64,000 nucleotides of DNA from CALBZG01 sp964486295 (GCA_964486295.1 CAZAMF010000004.1:151557-215556), one strand, 5' to 3'; shown: positions 51,844-60,321, counted from the first letter of the stretch. Numbers and translations: made by a program. The notes: generated by a model from the sequence alone, not told the origin.

Positions 51844-53220
51844 TTAACCCCTGGAGTTGATATGATATTTTGCGAGTTTCCGCACAATAGTAGGCTGGCT
51901 GACATCAAGGGCTTTCGACATTGCCCTGGTAGATCCATGCTTTTCAAGCGCTGCTTCCAGAATCTCCTTCTCTGCTTGCTCCACAGCCTCTTTCAACGTG
52001 ACATCAGATGTTTTGATCCTGTTCAGTTTGGATTTTTCAAACAGAAATGCCGGAAGATTCTCGGGCATGATCACATGATCTCTGGTTGTGATAACTAGCC
52101 TTTCGATGATATTCTCGACCTCCCTGACGTTGCCGGGCCATTGATAGGTCAACAGGATCGCCATGGTCCCGGGATCGATGACTTTGCTGTCTTTCAATTT
52201 AATATTGATTTTATGCAAGGCAGATTGGATCAGCGGAAGAATATCTTCCCTTCTTTCCCGCAGCGGCGGTACATTCAGAGGCACGACATTGAGCCTATAG
52301 TAGAGGTCCTCCCGGAAACGGCCGGTTTCCACCAGGATTTTAAGCTCTTTGTTGGTAGCGGATATGATCCTGACATCGATCGGAATGCTCTTGACTCCTC
52401 CGACTTTCTTGAATTCACGTTCTTGTATGATCTGAAGGAGTTTAACCTGGAGGTTCAGGGGGAGTTCCGAAATTTCATCCAAAAAAATCGTTCCGCCCTG
52501 CGCTTCTTCAAAAAGGCCTATTTTACCATCGGCCCGCGAGCCTGTAAAAGAGCCCTTTTCATATCCGAACAGTTCGGATTCAATCAGCGTTTCGGGAATA
52601 GCGCCGCAGTTTACAGAAACAAACGGTTTGCCCTTTCTGCTTCCGTTATTGTGCAGGTATCTGGCCAGAAGCCCTTTCCCGACGCCGGATTCCCCTGTAA
52701 TTAAAACCGTTGAGCTTACATCCGCCAGCCTCTTGGCCAGTTGAAGAACATTCTGCATTGCCTGGCTGACAGCCACGATGCCCGATTCATCGAATCCTTC
52801 CGAACTTTTCAGTTCGTTTATGGCGCTTTGCATGGATTCCAATTCATTCTGCAGATTACTGAGCTCGGTGATATCTCTTGACGTAGTGATGATCCGGCTG
52901 ATATGCCCTTCCTCATCAAAAACGGGTGTACCCGTTGTGAGAAGCCTTTTGCCGGCTTTATTTCCATGAACAATGGTGACTTCCTTCGATTCCGCCAGAA
53001 CTCTTGCAGTAACCGAGGGGCTGAAAACACCTTTCTTTTCGAGTTCAATAGCCGAAATGCCTATAATATCCGAAAGCCGGATCTGATAGAGTTTTTCACA
53101 TGCAAAGTTGCACCACATGGTAATACCGTCTTTATCCTCGATAAAAACAGCATCTTTCACATGGTTGAGCACCTTGATCAATTCTTCAACTGTAAATTGT
53201 TCATTAATTTTATTCATCAT
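51844..53220 (-). CDS. Sigma-54 dependent transcriptional activator (PAS-AAA-HTH)
   Basis: A 458-residue enhancer-binding protein. Parts: an N-terminal PAS sensor domain (about residues 8-115), the AAA+ ATPase (about 145-370; Walker A GESGVGKG, Walker B GGTIFLDEIS), and a C-terminal helix-turn-helix of the TyrR/Fis type (GSTRAMSKALDVSQPTIVRKL). The sigma-54 contact loop reads GSFTGS rather than GAFTGA; the key Phe-Thr-Gly is kept. A PAS domain without a receiver suggests it senses a small molecule. It probably turns on the downstream sigma-54 promoter through the palindromes at 51799-51831. The start is one of two adjacent ATGs with a weak ribosome site. Confidence 0.92.
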   Translation of the reverse strand: MMNKINEQFTVEELIKVLNHVKDAVFIEDKDGITMWCNFACEKLYQIRLSDIIGISAIELEKKGVFSPSVTARVLAESKEVTIVHGNKAGKRLLTTGTPVFDEEGHISRIITTSRDITELSNLQNELESMQSAINELKSSEGFDESGIVAVSQAMQNVLQLAKRLADVSSTVLITGESGVGKGLLARYLHNNGSRKGKPFVSVNCGAIPETLIESELFGYEKGSFTGSRADGKIGLFEEAQGGTIFLDEISELPLNLQVKLLQIIQEREFKKVGGVKSIPIDVRIISATNKELKILVETGRFREDLYYRLNVVPLNVPPLRERREDILPLIQSALHKINIKLKDSKVIDPGTMAILLTYQWPGNVREVENIIERLVITTRDHVIMPENLPAFLFEKSKLNRIKTSDVTLKEAVEQAEKEILEAALEKHGSTRAMSKALDVSQPTIVRKLAKYHINSRG

Positions 53221-53285
53221 TATTTTCGTTTGCTGTCCCGCTGCAATAATATAGTGCTTTGAGCCTCAATTGCAGATCTTAAACT

Positions 53286-54479
53286 CTACCTTCTCAGCAA
53301 CTTCTTGATGCCTTTATCCAGTCCGTCCAGCGACAGTTCGAACATCGGAAAAACGTCCTTGATGGCCGCGATGCTTTCTGACCCGTAGACATGTTCCCAG
53401 TCTGATTCGGAAATTGGGTTCAGCCAGATGTTCTTCTTATACCTTCTTTTGAATTTTTTCAGCCAATCGATACCCGGTTCATCATTGAACATCCCCAGTA
53501 TGCAATTCCCGCCCTTCTTCAGAAGCTCCGACATCGCCATGGTGGCGTCTCCCACCAGAATAAGCTTATATTCCTGATCAAGATTTTTGAGGACCCAGTC
53601 GGTGTCGATCCATTCATTAGTCTTGCATAGCGGCGTGGTGTAAAGATGCTCATAGATACAATTGTGGAAGTAGTATACCTTCAGATCCTTAAAATGGCTG
53701 GATTTGCTTGCCGCTTGGAACAGCCTGTTGCAGAGTCTGCTGTATCTCATCATGGATCCGTCCGAATCCATAAGAAGCAATATTTTAACCGTGTTTTTCC
53801 TTGGCTTTTCAAAAACAAGTTTCAGGTAACCGGCATTATCGCAGGTCTCGTCAACGGTTTTATCGATATCGAGTTCCGTTTTCTGACTGTCTATCCTGGA
53901 AGAAAACTGCCTCAGTTTTCTGAATGCAACTTGAAACTGACGGATATCCAGCACAGTGTCTTCTCTGAAATCCTTGAAGTTTCGTTCACCGGCGATCTGG
54001 ACGGCAGAACGATGTCTCCCCTCTGAGCCCGTTCTGATGCCTCTTGGATGATAACCCGAATGGCCTTGAGTGGAAACACCACCGGTACCGATCCAATATG
54101 CGCCTTTATCGTGCTTTTCTTTTTGTTCTTCAATTCTTTTTTTGAAAGTTTCCAGTAGTTCTTCCAGTTCTTTCAAAAATCCGTTCGGCAGCGGCTTGTC
54201 ATCGACGTCCCGAAGCTTGACATCCTCGCTTAGCCATTCCCAGAATTCCTTCGGCAGATCTTCCGGGGTTTCAATGCCTTGAAAATATTCGGCAAAAGCA
54301 AGATCGAACTTGTCGTACTCCGCTTCGCTTTTAATCAGGATGGCACGGCAGAGGTCATAAAATCCTACAAGACTTGAATTGCCAAGGCCCTTGTTCATCG
54401 CTTCCATCAGGGTCAGCCATTCATCCAGGGAAATATTCATTTCTTTAGATCTGAGCAAATAGAAAAAATCTAAAAACAT
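53286..54479 (-). CDS. VWA-domain (CoxE-like) protein
   Basis: A 397-residue protein with a C-terminal von Willebrand A domain of the CoxE/COG3552 type. The metal-site motif reads LLMDSDGSMMRYS (DxDGS, close to the DxSxS MIDAS), and later VGDATMAMSEL. The N-terminal 200 residues are helical and charged, with a Gly/Ser/His-rich linker around 125-155. It begins one base after the MoxR-type ATPase stop, so the pair forms one functional unit, the MoxR-VWA system thought to act in metal insertion or complex assembly. The client is unknown. Confidence 0.88.
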   Translation of the reverse strand: MFLDFFYLLRSKEMNISLDEWLTLMEAMNKGLGNSSLVGFYDLCRAILIKSEAEYDKFDLAFAEYFQGIETPEDLPKEFWEWLSEDVKLRDVDDKPLPNGFLKELEELLETFKKRIEEQKEKHDKGAYWIGTGGVSTQGHSGYHPRGIRTGSEGRHRSAVQIAGERNFKDFREDTVLDIRQFQVAFRKLRQFSSRIDSQKTELDIDKTVDETCDNAGYLKLVFEKPRKNTVKILLLMDSDGSMMRYSRLCNRLFQAASKSSHFKDLKVYYFHNCIYEHLYTTPLCKTNEWIDTDWVLKNLDQEYKLILVGDATMAMSELLKKGGNCILGMFNDEPGIDWLKKFKRRYKKNIWLNPISESDWEHVYGSESIAAIKDVFPMFELSLDGLDKGIKKLLRR

Positions 54480-54480
54480 T

Positions 54481-55323
54481 TTACCAGTTCCTCAGGGAAT
54501 AGCCCTTTTCCTTGATCTCATACATGACTTCGATATCCTGGTTCTTTTTCAGCAGCACCCCAACGTACGGGATCTCCTTCACGATGGTTTCAGTGTCCAC
54601 TCCGCTGATCATGAGCGCCTGGAGCCAGTCCAGCAGCTCAGACGTGGAAGGCAGTTTCTGGATATCTTTCATCTGGCGGATTTTATAGAACGCCTCCATA
54701 GCCTGTTCCAACAGGGCGGCGTTGATATCTCCATAATGCACTTTTACGATTTCCTTCATTTTTTCCTTGTCCGGAAATTCAATGTAATGGAAAATGCAGC
54801 GTCTTAAAAACGCATCCGGAAGTTCCTTTTCAGCATTGCTCGTTATGATCACGATAGGTCTTCTCTTGGTCCTGATCGTTTCTTTCGTCTCATTAATATA
54901 GAATTCCATCTTGTCCAGCTCCCAAAGCAGGTCGTTCGGGAATTCCAGATCAGCCTTGTCGATTTCGTCGATCAGCAGGATCACTTGCTCATCGGAAGTA
55001 AAAGCCTCTCCCAGTTTGCCCAGTTTTATATATTGTTTGATGTTGGATACATCCCCTTCACCGAACTGGCTGTCGTAAAGTCGCTGCACGGTGTCATACA
55101 TATACAGCCCTTCCTGGGCTTTTGTGGTGGATTTAATGCTCCAGATGATCAGTTTCATATCTAATGCCTTTGATATGGAATCTGCCAGCATGGTTTTTCC
55201 GGTACCTGGTTCTCCTTTTATGAGAAGCGGTTTTTCCAATGCAATGGACACATTGACTGCATTCATCAATTCCTTTGTTACAACGTAATCGCTGCTGCCT
55301 TTAAATTTTTTTCTTTCAGACAT
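54481..55323 (-). CDS. MoxR-family AAA+ ATPase
   Basis: A 280-residue AAA+ protein. Walker A GEPGTGKTMLADS, Walker B ILLIDEIDKADLEFPNDLLWEL, sensor 1 IVIITSNAEKELPDAFLRRCIFHYIEFPD with arginine finger, all of MoxR/CoxD type. The start has GGAGATG upstream. It sits directly before the VWA partner. It acts in the cytoplasm, as no membrane part is seen. Confidence 0.92.
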   Translation of the reverse strand: MSERKKFKGSSDYVVTKELMNAVNVSIALEKPLLIKGEPGTGKTMLADSISKALDMKLIIWSIKSTTKAQEGLYMYDTVQRLYDSQFGEGDVSNIKQYIKLGKLGEAFTSDEQVILLIDEIDKADLEFPNDLLWELDKMEFYINETKETIRTKRRPIVIITSNAEKELPDAFLRRCIFHYIEFPDKEKMKEIVKVHYGDINAALLEQAMEAFYKIRQMKDIQKLPSTSELLDWLQALMISGVDTETIVKEIPYVGVLLKKNQDIEVMYEIKEKGYSLRNW

Positions 55324-55397
55324 TTTTATTCATCTCCATACAATTCTATTTATTTTTTTTCTATCTCAAATATTGTTTCGGACTCCGTTGGAATTTA

Positions 55398-55991
55398 CTA
55401 CAGGCCTACCAGCAACGGCACCAGGATCGGCACCGAAATACTGAGAACAACTCCGCTGACGAAACTGTATATCGTAATGTTGGGGGCAGTTGCCTTTTCC
55501 ACGATGGGGAGGCACACATCCATTGCTGCCGCTCCCGGCAGGCTGGTACTCTCAACAAATCCGATATATTTTGCCACCAGCGGGATCAGCACGATCCCGA
55601 GCATTTCCCTCATAACGTTATACATAAATGAAATGGCTGACACTTGCGCATTATACTCCGATAAAATCACCGGTGCAAGAGTATACCACCCGAACCCCGC
55701 CGATACAGCCATGCTTTCCCTGGCTGTTATCGGGAGGAAAAAGGATACCAGCACAGCGCTGACAAGCGTGCCGGCTACCACAGCAAACGGGAAAACCAGG
55801 ACTCTCAGGCCGACCTTCCTGAAGTTCGTCACTACTGTACCTTCTCTCCCCAGATCCATTCCCACAAAAAACAGAAGCACACAGAGGCCCAGGATCAATA
55901 AATCCCCTGAAGCGGCAATAAATCCGTCCGGTATAAAAGTGGCACCTGAAATGACGCCTAAAACCACGGAAGCCAGAATAATTTTAGTCAC
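55398..55991 (-). CDS. LysO-family transporter, C-terminal half
   Basis: A 197-residue membrane protein equivalent to the larger C-terminal part of the lysine exporter LysO (YbjE, DUF340). Seen: GLCVLLFFVGMDLGREG, then GFGWYTLAPVILSEYNAQVSAISFMYNVMREMLGI, the family's most conserved stretch. About six hydrophobic segments. The N-terminal part is encoded by the overlapping upstream gene. E. coli LysO is a single chain of about 300 residues, so here it is a split two-subunit version. Confidence 0.85.
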   Translation of the reverse strand: MTKIILASVVLGVISGATFIPDGFIAASGDLLILGLCVLLFFVGMDLGREGTVVTNFRKVGLRVLVFPFAVVAGTLVSAVLVSFFLPITARESMAVSAGFGWYTLAPVILSEYNAQVSAISFMYNVMREMLGIVLIPLVAKYIGFVESTSLPGAAAMDVCLPIVEKATAPNITIYSFVSGVVLSISVPILVPLLVGL

Positions 55992-56286
55992 TGTTCCTTA
56001 TCCCCCTCTTATCGATGCCCATTAATTTTCTTGCCAGAAAAACAAACAGCACGGATCCCGCAAAAGACGCAGCAACTATAGCAAAAGCAATCAGGCCGAT
56101 GGAATCCAGATTCGCAATCACCCGCTCATCAGATCCTATCCTGCTTCCCATGACAAAAACCAGCGCCACAACTGCAATGGTCGTCACTTTGCCGATCCAA
56201 CCCATTTCTACATTTTTCTTTTTCAGGCCGACACCGGTAAAGTAGCCCAGCACCGCCATCCCAAGATATAATACCAATAATTCCAA
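55984..56286 (-). CDS. LysO-family transporter, N-terminal half
   Basis: A 100-residue membrane protein with three hydrophobic segments (LYLGMAVLGYFTGV, VTTIAVVALVFVMGSRIG, GLIAFAIVAASFAGSVLFVF), equal to the N-terminal part of LysO. I choose the TTG at 56286 (MELLVLYLGM), with AAGGGG about 13 bases and GGGG directly upstream; the frame runs to 56334 inside the amidase gene. The stop overlaps the start of the C-terminal half by 8 bases, so both are made together. Confidence 0.75.
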   Translation of the reverse strand: MELLVLYLGMAVLGYFTGVGLKKKNVEMGWIGKVTTIAVVALVFVMGSRIGSDERVIANLDSIGLIAFAIVAASFAGSVLFVFLARKLMGIDKRGIRNSD

Positions 56287-56311
56287 TCCCCTGAATTCCC
56301 CTTTTCTTCTT

Positions 56312-57469
56312 TTATTTTGAAGGCCATGCTTCATTCATAGCCTTGATCAACCCCTGTGCGATTCCAAACGCATAATTTAATGTATAATCATCCTGCTGAA
56401 GCAGTGAAAAATCGGTTTCATTGGATAAATACGCGCCTTCTATAACGATTGATGGCATGATTGTTTTATTTAAGACTGCCAGCTCCGGATACTCCACGAT
56501 GCCGTTATCCCCGGTACCCAGCGTCAGATGGACTGATTCCTGGATCGCTGCAGCCAACTTTTCGCTGCTGATCCCATAGATGTCGTATTCTGCTGATCCG
56601 TCCTGCCCCGTCTTATTGTAATAGTAAGTGGTGGTGCCATTTATGCTGCTTCTGTCGGATGAATTATTGTGGACGGAAATAAACAGGATCGCAGAAGAAT
56701 TATTTGCAAAGGCGGCCCGCTCATATTTACCGATCTTTGTATCATCCTCCCGGGTCATGATCACCTGCGCCCCCGCGGTCTCCAGAAGATTTTTCAGAAC
56801 CTTAGCCGTTTCAAGATTGATTTTGCTCTCATAGAGCTGGTCTTCCAGACCCTCATGCCCGATGGCGCCGGGATCTTCCCCGCCATGGCCGGGGTCGATG
56901 CAAATCAGCTTTTTAGAGGCTTCCTCGCTCAACTTCGGCAACTCAGAAGGCTCAACGACATTTGCGCATCTTTCAGCATCATCCCAGATGACTGTATATC
57001 CGAGCTCTTCACTGACGAACCGCAGCGGGATCATCGTGCTTCCATAACTGTCGTCGTTGTGATCGATGATCAGCGCCGGTACTTCAAGAGGCTTCTCCTG
57101 ACCGTTGACTAATGCCTGGTTGGAGCCGATGGTCAGAGACACCGTTGAATCCGCAACTTGTATTTGAACCTGCCTGTCGTCGGGATTCCAGTCCACCTTC
57201 CCTCCCATGGCTTCGAACAGTTGTCTTGCTGGTATTAATGTACGGCTTCTGATGATGGTCGGCGGGCAGAGATCTTCCGGGAATTCTACGAGAGACCCTT
57301 CATATTTCAATGTGGCTGGATATGCTTGACAAAATTTCAACCCTTCCATTATTTCGGATTGCGTAATGCTGCCGGTCAGAAATTCGTCGGCGAATGCTTG
57401 TCCCGTTATGCTCTGCACCATCACAACAAGGGCTGCGATCATCATCAATAATTTTTTTTGATATCTCAT
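56312..57469 (-). CDS. N-acetylmuramoyl-L-alanine amidase, secreted
   Basis: Cuts the bond between MurNAc and the stem peptide. The 385 residues start with a signal peptide (cleavage after about AFA, residue 27), then a copper-amine-oxidase-N-like domain (two repeats RTLIPARQLFEAMGGKVDW and STMIPLRFVSEELGYTVIW) used for wall attachment or as a spacer, then an Amidase_3 domain from about 187. Zinc ligands His195 (DPGHGG), Glu214 and His267 (SVHNN) and the catalytic Glu in VIEGAYLSN are present. It lies between the DapF-like and LysO genes, forming a cell-wall-amino-acid themed set. Confidence 0.93.
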   Translation of the reverse strand: MRYQKKLLMMIAALVVMVQSITGQAFADEFLTGSITQSEIMEGLKFCQAYPATLKYEGSLVEFPEDLCPPTIIRSRTLIPARQLFEAMGGKVDWNPDDRQVQIQVADSTVSLTIGSNQALVNGQEKPLEVPALIIDHNDDSYGSTMIPLRFVSEELGYTVIWDDAERCANVVEPSELPKLSEEASKKLICIDPGHGGEDPGAIGHEGLEDQLYESKINLETAKVLKNLLETAGAQVIMTREDDTKIGKYERAAFANNSSAILFISVHNNSSDRSSINGTTTYYYNKTGQDGSAEYDIYGISSEKLAAAIQESVHLTLGTGDNGIVEYPELAVLNKTIMPSIVIEGAYLSNETDFSLLQQDDYTLNYAFGIAQGLIKAMNEAWPSK

Positions 57470-57488
57470 GGCACTAACCTCACAACAA

Positions 57489-58286
57489 TCAAATCTCCAC
57501 AGATAAAACCGGGCTTAATATGACTGTGCCTTCTATCGTCACGGCTTCGATCCGTCCCTCTTTTATTATAACTGTGCTGGCTATGGTTCCTGCCGGCTGA
57601 GCGATTTTATAGGAATAGGTTCCGTCCGGCTTTTCCTGGCGGGCTGTCAGGGCTATGGCTGCCGCCGTTGTCCCTGATCCGCAGCTTCCTTCAAAATAAG
57701 TTGTGTCAACATCCCTGACATATACCACGGGAGTCATTTCATCGGTCCTTGTGTCATAAAACATGACGCCGATGGCAGGAGGATCGTATTTTTTCTGAAT
57801 CGCGGTTTTAATCTTCTCAAAGATTCCCTGGTCGGCAGTAATATCGAACAGCACAATATGCGTTATGCCGTCGAAATCCAGTCGAACGGCAGATTCTACG
57901 CCGGCATCCTCCAATAAATTTAATGGTTCGATCAGGGCAGGAATCGGCATATTGATTCTTGTATAATTTGTTTCGGGTTCAACATAAACATCCAGTGGAT
58001 CAGTTGCCCCCGACATATGTACAGTGACACAGGTTTTTTCCTGTATTCCCTGTTTTTTAGCTTTCAGCAGCCCAAATGACCTTGACGCATTTCCGCAAAA
58101 TTCAAAGCCGCACATCTCCGCTCTGTCATCATCCAGGACAAAACAAACCTGCTCCCCCTTGTACTCCTGTATAGCCAACAATTTGCCGGCGACTCGGCTA
58201 TAATCGCTGCGCGGTGTTTTCGTCAGAACAAATATAGTAATGTTGCCTTCCGGATCGGCAACTACGATATCGTATTTTTGCTTCAA
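57489..58286 (-). CDS. DapF-fold amino-acid epimerase/racemase
   Basis: A 265-residue protein of the diaminopimelate epimerase fold with the two active-site cysteines: Cys64 in FEFCGNASRSFG and Cys201 in EGSCGSGTTAAAI. The details differ from housekeeping DapF (GNGARC and ACGTG blocks) and look more like side families such as the histidine racemase of opine metallophore pathways. The substrate is unknown. The neighbours (amidase, LysO-type exporter, lipid kinase) point to cell-wall-derived or basic amino acids, as inference only. Its 5' end lies 29 bases after the lipid kinase stop. Confidence 0.82.
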   Translation of the reverse strand: MKQKYDIVVADPEGNITIFVLTKTPRSDYSRVAGKLLAIQEYKGEQVCFVLDDDRAEMCGFEFCGNASRSFGLLKAKKQGIQEKTCVTVHMSGATDPLDVYVEPETNYTRINMPIPALIEPLNLLEDAGVESAVRLDFDGITHIVLFDITADQGIFEKIKTAIQKKYDPPAIGVMFYDTRTDEMTPVVYVRDVDTTYFEGSCGSGTTAAAIALTARQEKPDGTYSYKIAQPAGTIASTVIIKEGRIEAVTIEGTVILSPVLSVEI

Positions 58287-58315
58287 CTCGAACCTCTTAA
58301 TCCTTATTTCCTCTT

Positions 58316-59257
58316 TTATCCTTTAGCCGGTACACTGAACAGTATTCCCGATGGAACGATTTCAATTCTTAAAGGGCCCGTCACAGAGATTTCTCCGTCT
58401 GTACAGATCCTCATTGTCTCAGAATCAGGTTCTATAACCAGGGATTTGCATTGCTTATAGGTCACGATCTCTTCTATCCCTTTTGCGGCCAGATGCGTCC
58501 CTTTTTTGTATTTGGGAAACAGGCTTAAAAATCGGAGCATCGATACATCTTCCACTATGCTTACATCCAGCAGTCCATCTTTCAGCGATGCGCCCGGCAC
58601 AGCTTTTATACCACCGCCGTAATAGCAGCCGTTTCCAATATCGATCTGCAGGACCGGCCCATCGTGCACTTTCCCGTCGTCAAAAATAGCTTTCAGTTTT
58701 ATGCTCTTTTTTTTGGCGAGGCTGGAGAATGTGCCGACAAGATAGGCCATTGGGCCTGTTATAAATGGGATTTTCTTCAGTTCTCCAACCCGAAAAGCGA
58801 CATCGCTGTCAAACCCGATGTTGAACATATTGATGCAATATCCGGTCTTCGGATCACAATCTCTCTGTTCCGTATACTTTAACAAGTCCACCGGCTGGGC
58901 AGTTCCATTGATCTGAGCTTCTATATCAAGTGGATCTCGGCCGTCGAAGTTCCTGGCAAAATCGTTTCCGGAACCGATGGGAACACAGGCGGCTTCCGCG
59001 CGTTCAAAACCATAGAGGCCGCTCACCACCTCATTCAAGGTTCCATCTCCCCCACACGCATAAGCACGGAGATACTCACCACTATCCATCTCATTGCAGT
59101 ACGCCCGGACAAATTTTTCGGCATCTCCTATGCGGGTAGTTATATGGATTTCTGATTCAACCTGAAATTTATGCGATGCAGTATCGATTCTCCTGATCAG
59201 CTTATCAATTCCCTTACCTTTGCCGGCAGCCGGATTGACGATAAATAAGTGTTTCAT
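58316..59257 (-). CDS. Diacylglycerol kinase / YegS-family lipid kinase
   Basis: Phosphorylates diacylglycerol or a related lipid at the membrane. The 313 residues start KHLFIVNPAAGKGKGI, with the nucleotide loop YACGGDGTLNEVVSGL and VPIGSGNDFARNF, then the beta-sandwich C-domain FNIGFDSDVAF and DGLLDVSIVEDVSMLRFLSLFPKYKKGTH. Typical DgkB/YegS length. First gene of the run through DapF-like, amidase and LysO genes. Confidence 0.92.
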   Translation of the reverse strand: MKHLFIVNPAAGKGKGIDKLIRRIDTASHKFQVESEIHITTRIGDAEKFVRAYCNEMDSGEYLRAYACGGDGTLNEVVSGLYGFERAEAACVPIGSGNDFARNFDGRDPLDIEAQINGTAQPVDLLKYTEQRDCDPKTGYCINMFNIGFDSDVAFRVGELKKIPFITGPMAYLVGTFSSLAKKKSIKLKAIFDDGKVHDGPVLQIDIGNGCYYGGGIKAVPGASLKDGLLDVSIVEDVSMLRFLSLFPKYKKGTHLAAKGIEEIVTYKQCKSLVIEPDSETMRICTDGEISVTGPLRIEIVPSGILFSVPAKG

Positions 59258-59330
59258 GAGGCCACCTGTCTGAAAGATTCCGGAATGATATTTTACTCAT
59301 ACCGAATTTAATTATACAATAATTTTTTTC

Positions 59331-59359
59331 TTTATTAAACCGTTAAATGTTGCTATAAT
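59331..59359 (+). promoter_or_regulatory. Promoter of tRNA-Ser
   Basis: TTTATT (59331-59336), 17-base spacer, TGC-TATAAT (-10 at 59354-59359), 14 bases before the tRNA 5' end. Confidence 0.75.
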
Positions 59360-59372
59360 AGAAAAGGTCTTT

Positions 59373-59461
59373 GGAAGCGTATCGAAGTGGTCATAACGAG
59401 CCGCACTCGAAATGCGGTGTACCGTATGGTACCGTGGGTTCGAATCCCACCGCTTCCGCCA
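59373..59461 (+). tRNA. tRNA-Ser (anticodon CGA)
   Basis: The acceptor stem GGAAGCG pairs with CGCTTCC, discriminator G and an encoded CCA end. The anticodon arm CCGCA-CTCGAAA-TGCGG carries CGA (reads UCG). A long variable arm (TACCGTATGGTA) shows the class II serine type. The T arm reads GTGGG-TTCGAAT-CCCAC. Confidence 0.96.
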
Positions 59462-59473
59462 ATATCATTTTAG

Positions 59474-59549
59474 TTGCTAGGGGAGCTTCGGCTGAGAGTG
59501 TTAATGACCCTCATTACCTGAACCGGATAATACCGGCGTAGGAAAGCAA
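59474..59549 (+). ncRNA. TPP riboswitch (THI element)
   Basis: Conserved parts in order: CTAGGGGAGC, GCTGAGAG, GACCC, TACCTGAACCGGATAATACCGGCGTAGGAAAGC. P1 is TTGCT (59474-59478) with AGCAA (59545-59549). It precedes thiT, so thiamine pyrophosphate should reduce transporter synthesis. It starts 13 bases after the tRNA, so the tRNA transcript may run into it. Confidence 0.95.
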
Positions 59550-59588
59550 TGTCCATCTGACGGCCTTTTTGCCGGCGGGTGTGTTCCC

Positions 59589-59619
59589 CCTCCTGCAGCA
59601 GTTTAAAGGAGGTTTTTTT
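59589..59619 (+). promoter_or_regulatory. Sequester hairpin over the thiT ribosome site
   Basis: CCTCCT (59589-59594) can pair with AGGAGG (59607-59612), the thiT Shine-Dalgarno, followed by TTTTTTT. The same hairpin could block ribosomes or act as terminator when TPP is bound. Confidence 0.6.
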
Positions 59620-60270
59620 ATGTCTTTTTTATCTGAAAATCTACAGACATTTGTAGAGTCCACTTTAGGACAAGTCATCATTGTGGCTATCATCGCTTTG
59701 CTATTTGCTGCGATTTTATTTACAGGTAAATCGCGCCAGTCAGACACCAAGGTCATGGTGGTTTCTGCGGTTCTGGTGGCGCTGGCCATCGCTCTCAATC
59801 AGATCACCCTGTTCCACATGCCACAGGGCGGATCCGTCACTGCGTTCAGCATGCTGCCAATCGTCATTTGCGGCTACCTGTATGGAGTTCGGCGAGGAGT
59901 ACTGGCGGGTATCTGCTTCGGCCTTTTAAACCTGATGTTCAATCCTTATGTGATCCATCCGATCCAGTTGCTTCTCGACTACCCGTTCGCTTTCGGTGCT
60001 TTAGGTTTCTCGGGTCTTGTAGCAAAAAAGAAAAACGGCCTGATCATCGGCTATGTGATCGGCGTTCTGTCACGCTATTTTTTCAGCGTCCTTTCCGGGA
60101 TCGTCTTTTTTGGAGCCTACGCACCTGAAAACTTTAATGCTGTCACCTGGTCTATTTATTACAATATCACATATATTGGGGCGGAAGCGCTGATGACGCT
60201 AGCCGTTCTGGCTGTACCGGCTGTGCGAAAAGCCATCGAGCGCATGAAGCAGAGTCAAACTCAGAGGTAA
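59620..60270 (+). CDS. thiT: Thiamine ECF transporter substrate-binding subunit ThiT
   Basis: Membrane S-component that captures thiamine for the shared ECF module. The ATG at 59620 has AAAGGAGG 7 bases upstream; the frame is open earlier inside the riboswitch region. The 216 residues have six hydrophobic segments and the ThiT signature NQITLFHMPQGGSVTAFSMLPI, with GVLAGICFGLLNLMF and PIQLLLDYPFAFGALG. The ECF ATPase and EcfT genes are not in the window. Regulated by the TPP riboswitch directly upstream. Confidence 0.95.
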   Translation: MSFLSENLQTFVESTLGQVIIVAIIALLFAAILFTGKSRQSDTKVMVVSAVLVALAIALNQITLFHMPQGGSVTAFSMLPIVICGYLYGVRRGVLAGICFGLLNLMFNPYVIHPIQLLLDYPFAFGALGFSGLVAKKKNGLIIGYVIGVLSRYFFSVLSGIVFFGAYAPENFNAVTWSIYYNITYIGAEALMTLAVLAVPAVRKAIERMKQSQTQR

Positions 60271-60284
60271 ATCTTTATCAGTAA

Positions 60285-60321
60285 AAAAGCGGGTGTCTTC
60301 TGTTCAGAGGCACCCGCTTTT
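60285..60321 (+). terminator. thiT terminator
   Basis: AAAAGCGGGTG (60285-60295) pairs with CACCCGCTTTT (60311-60321), followed by GTTATT; 15 bases after the stop. Confidence 0.88.
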
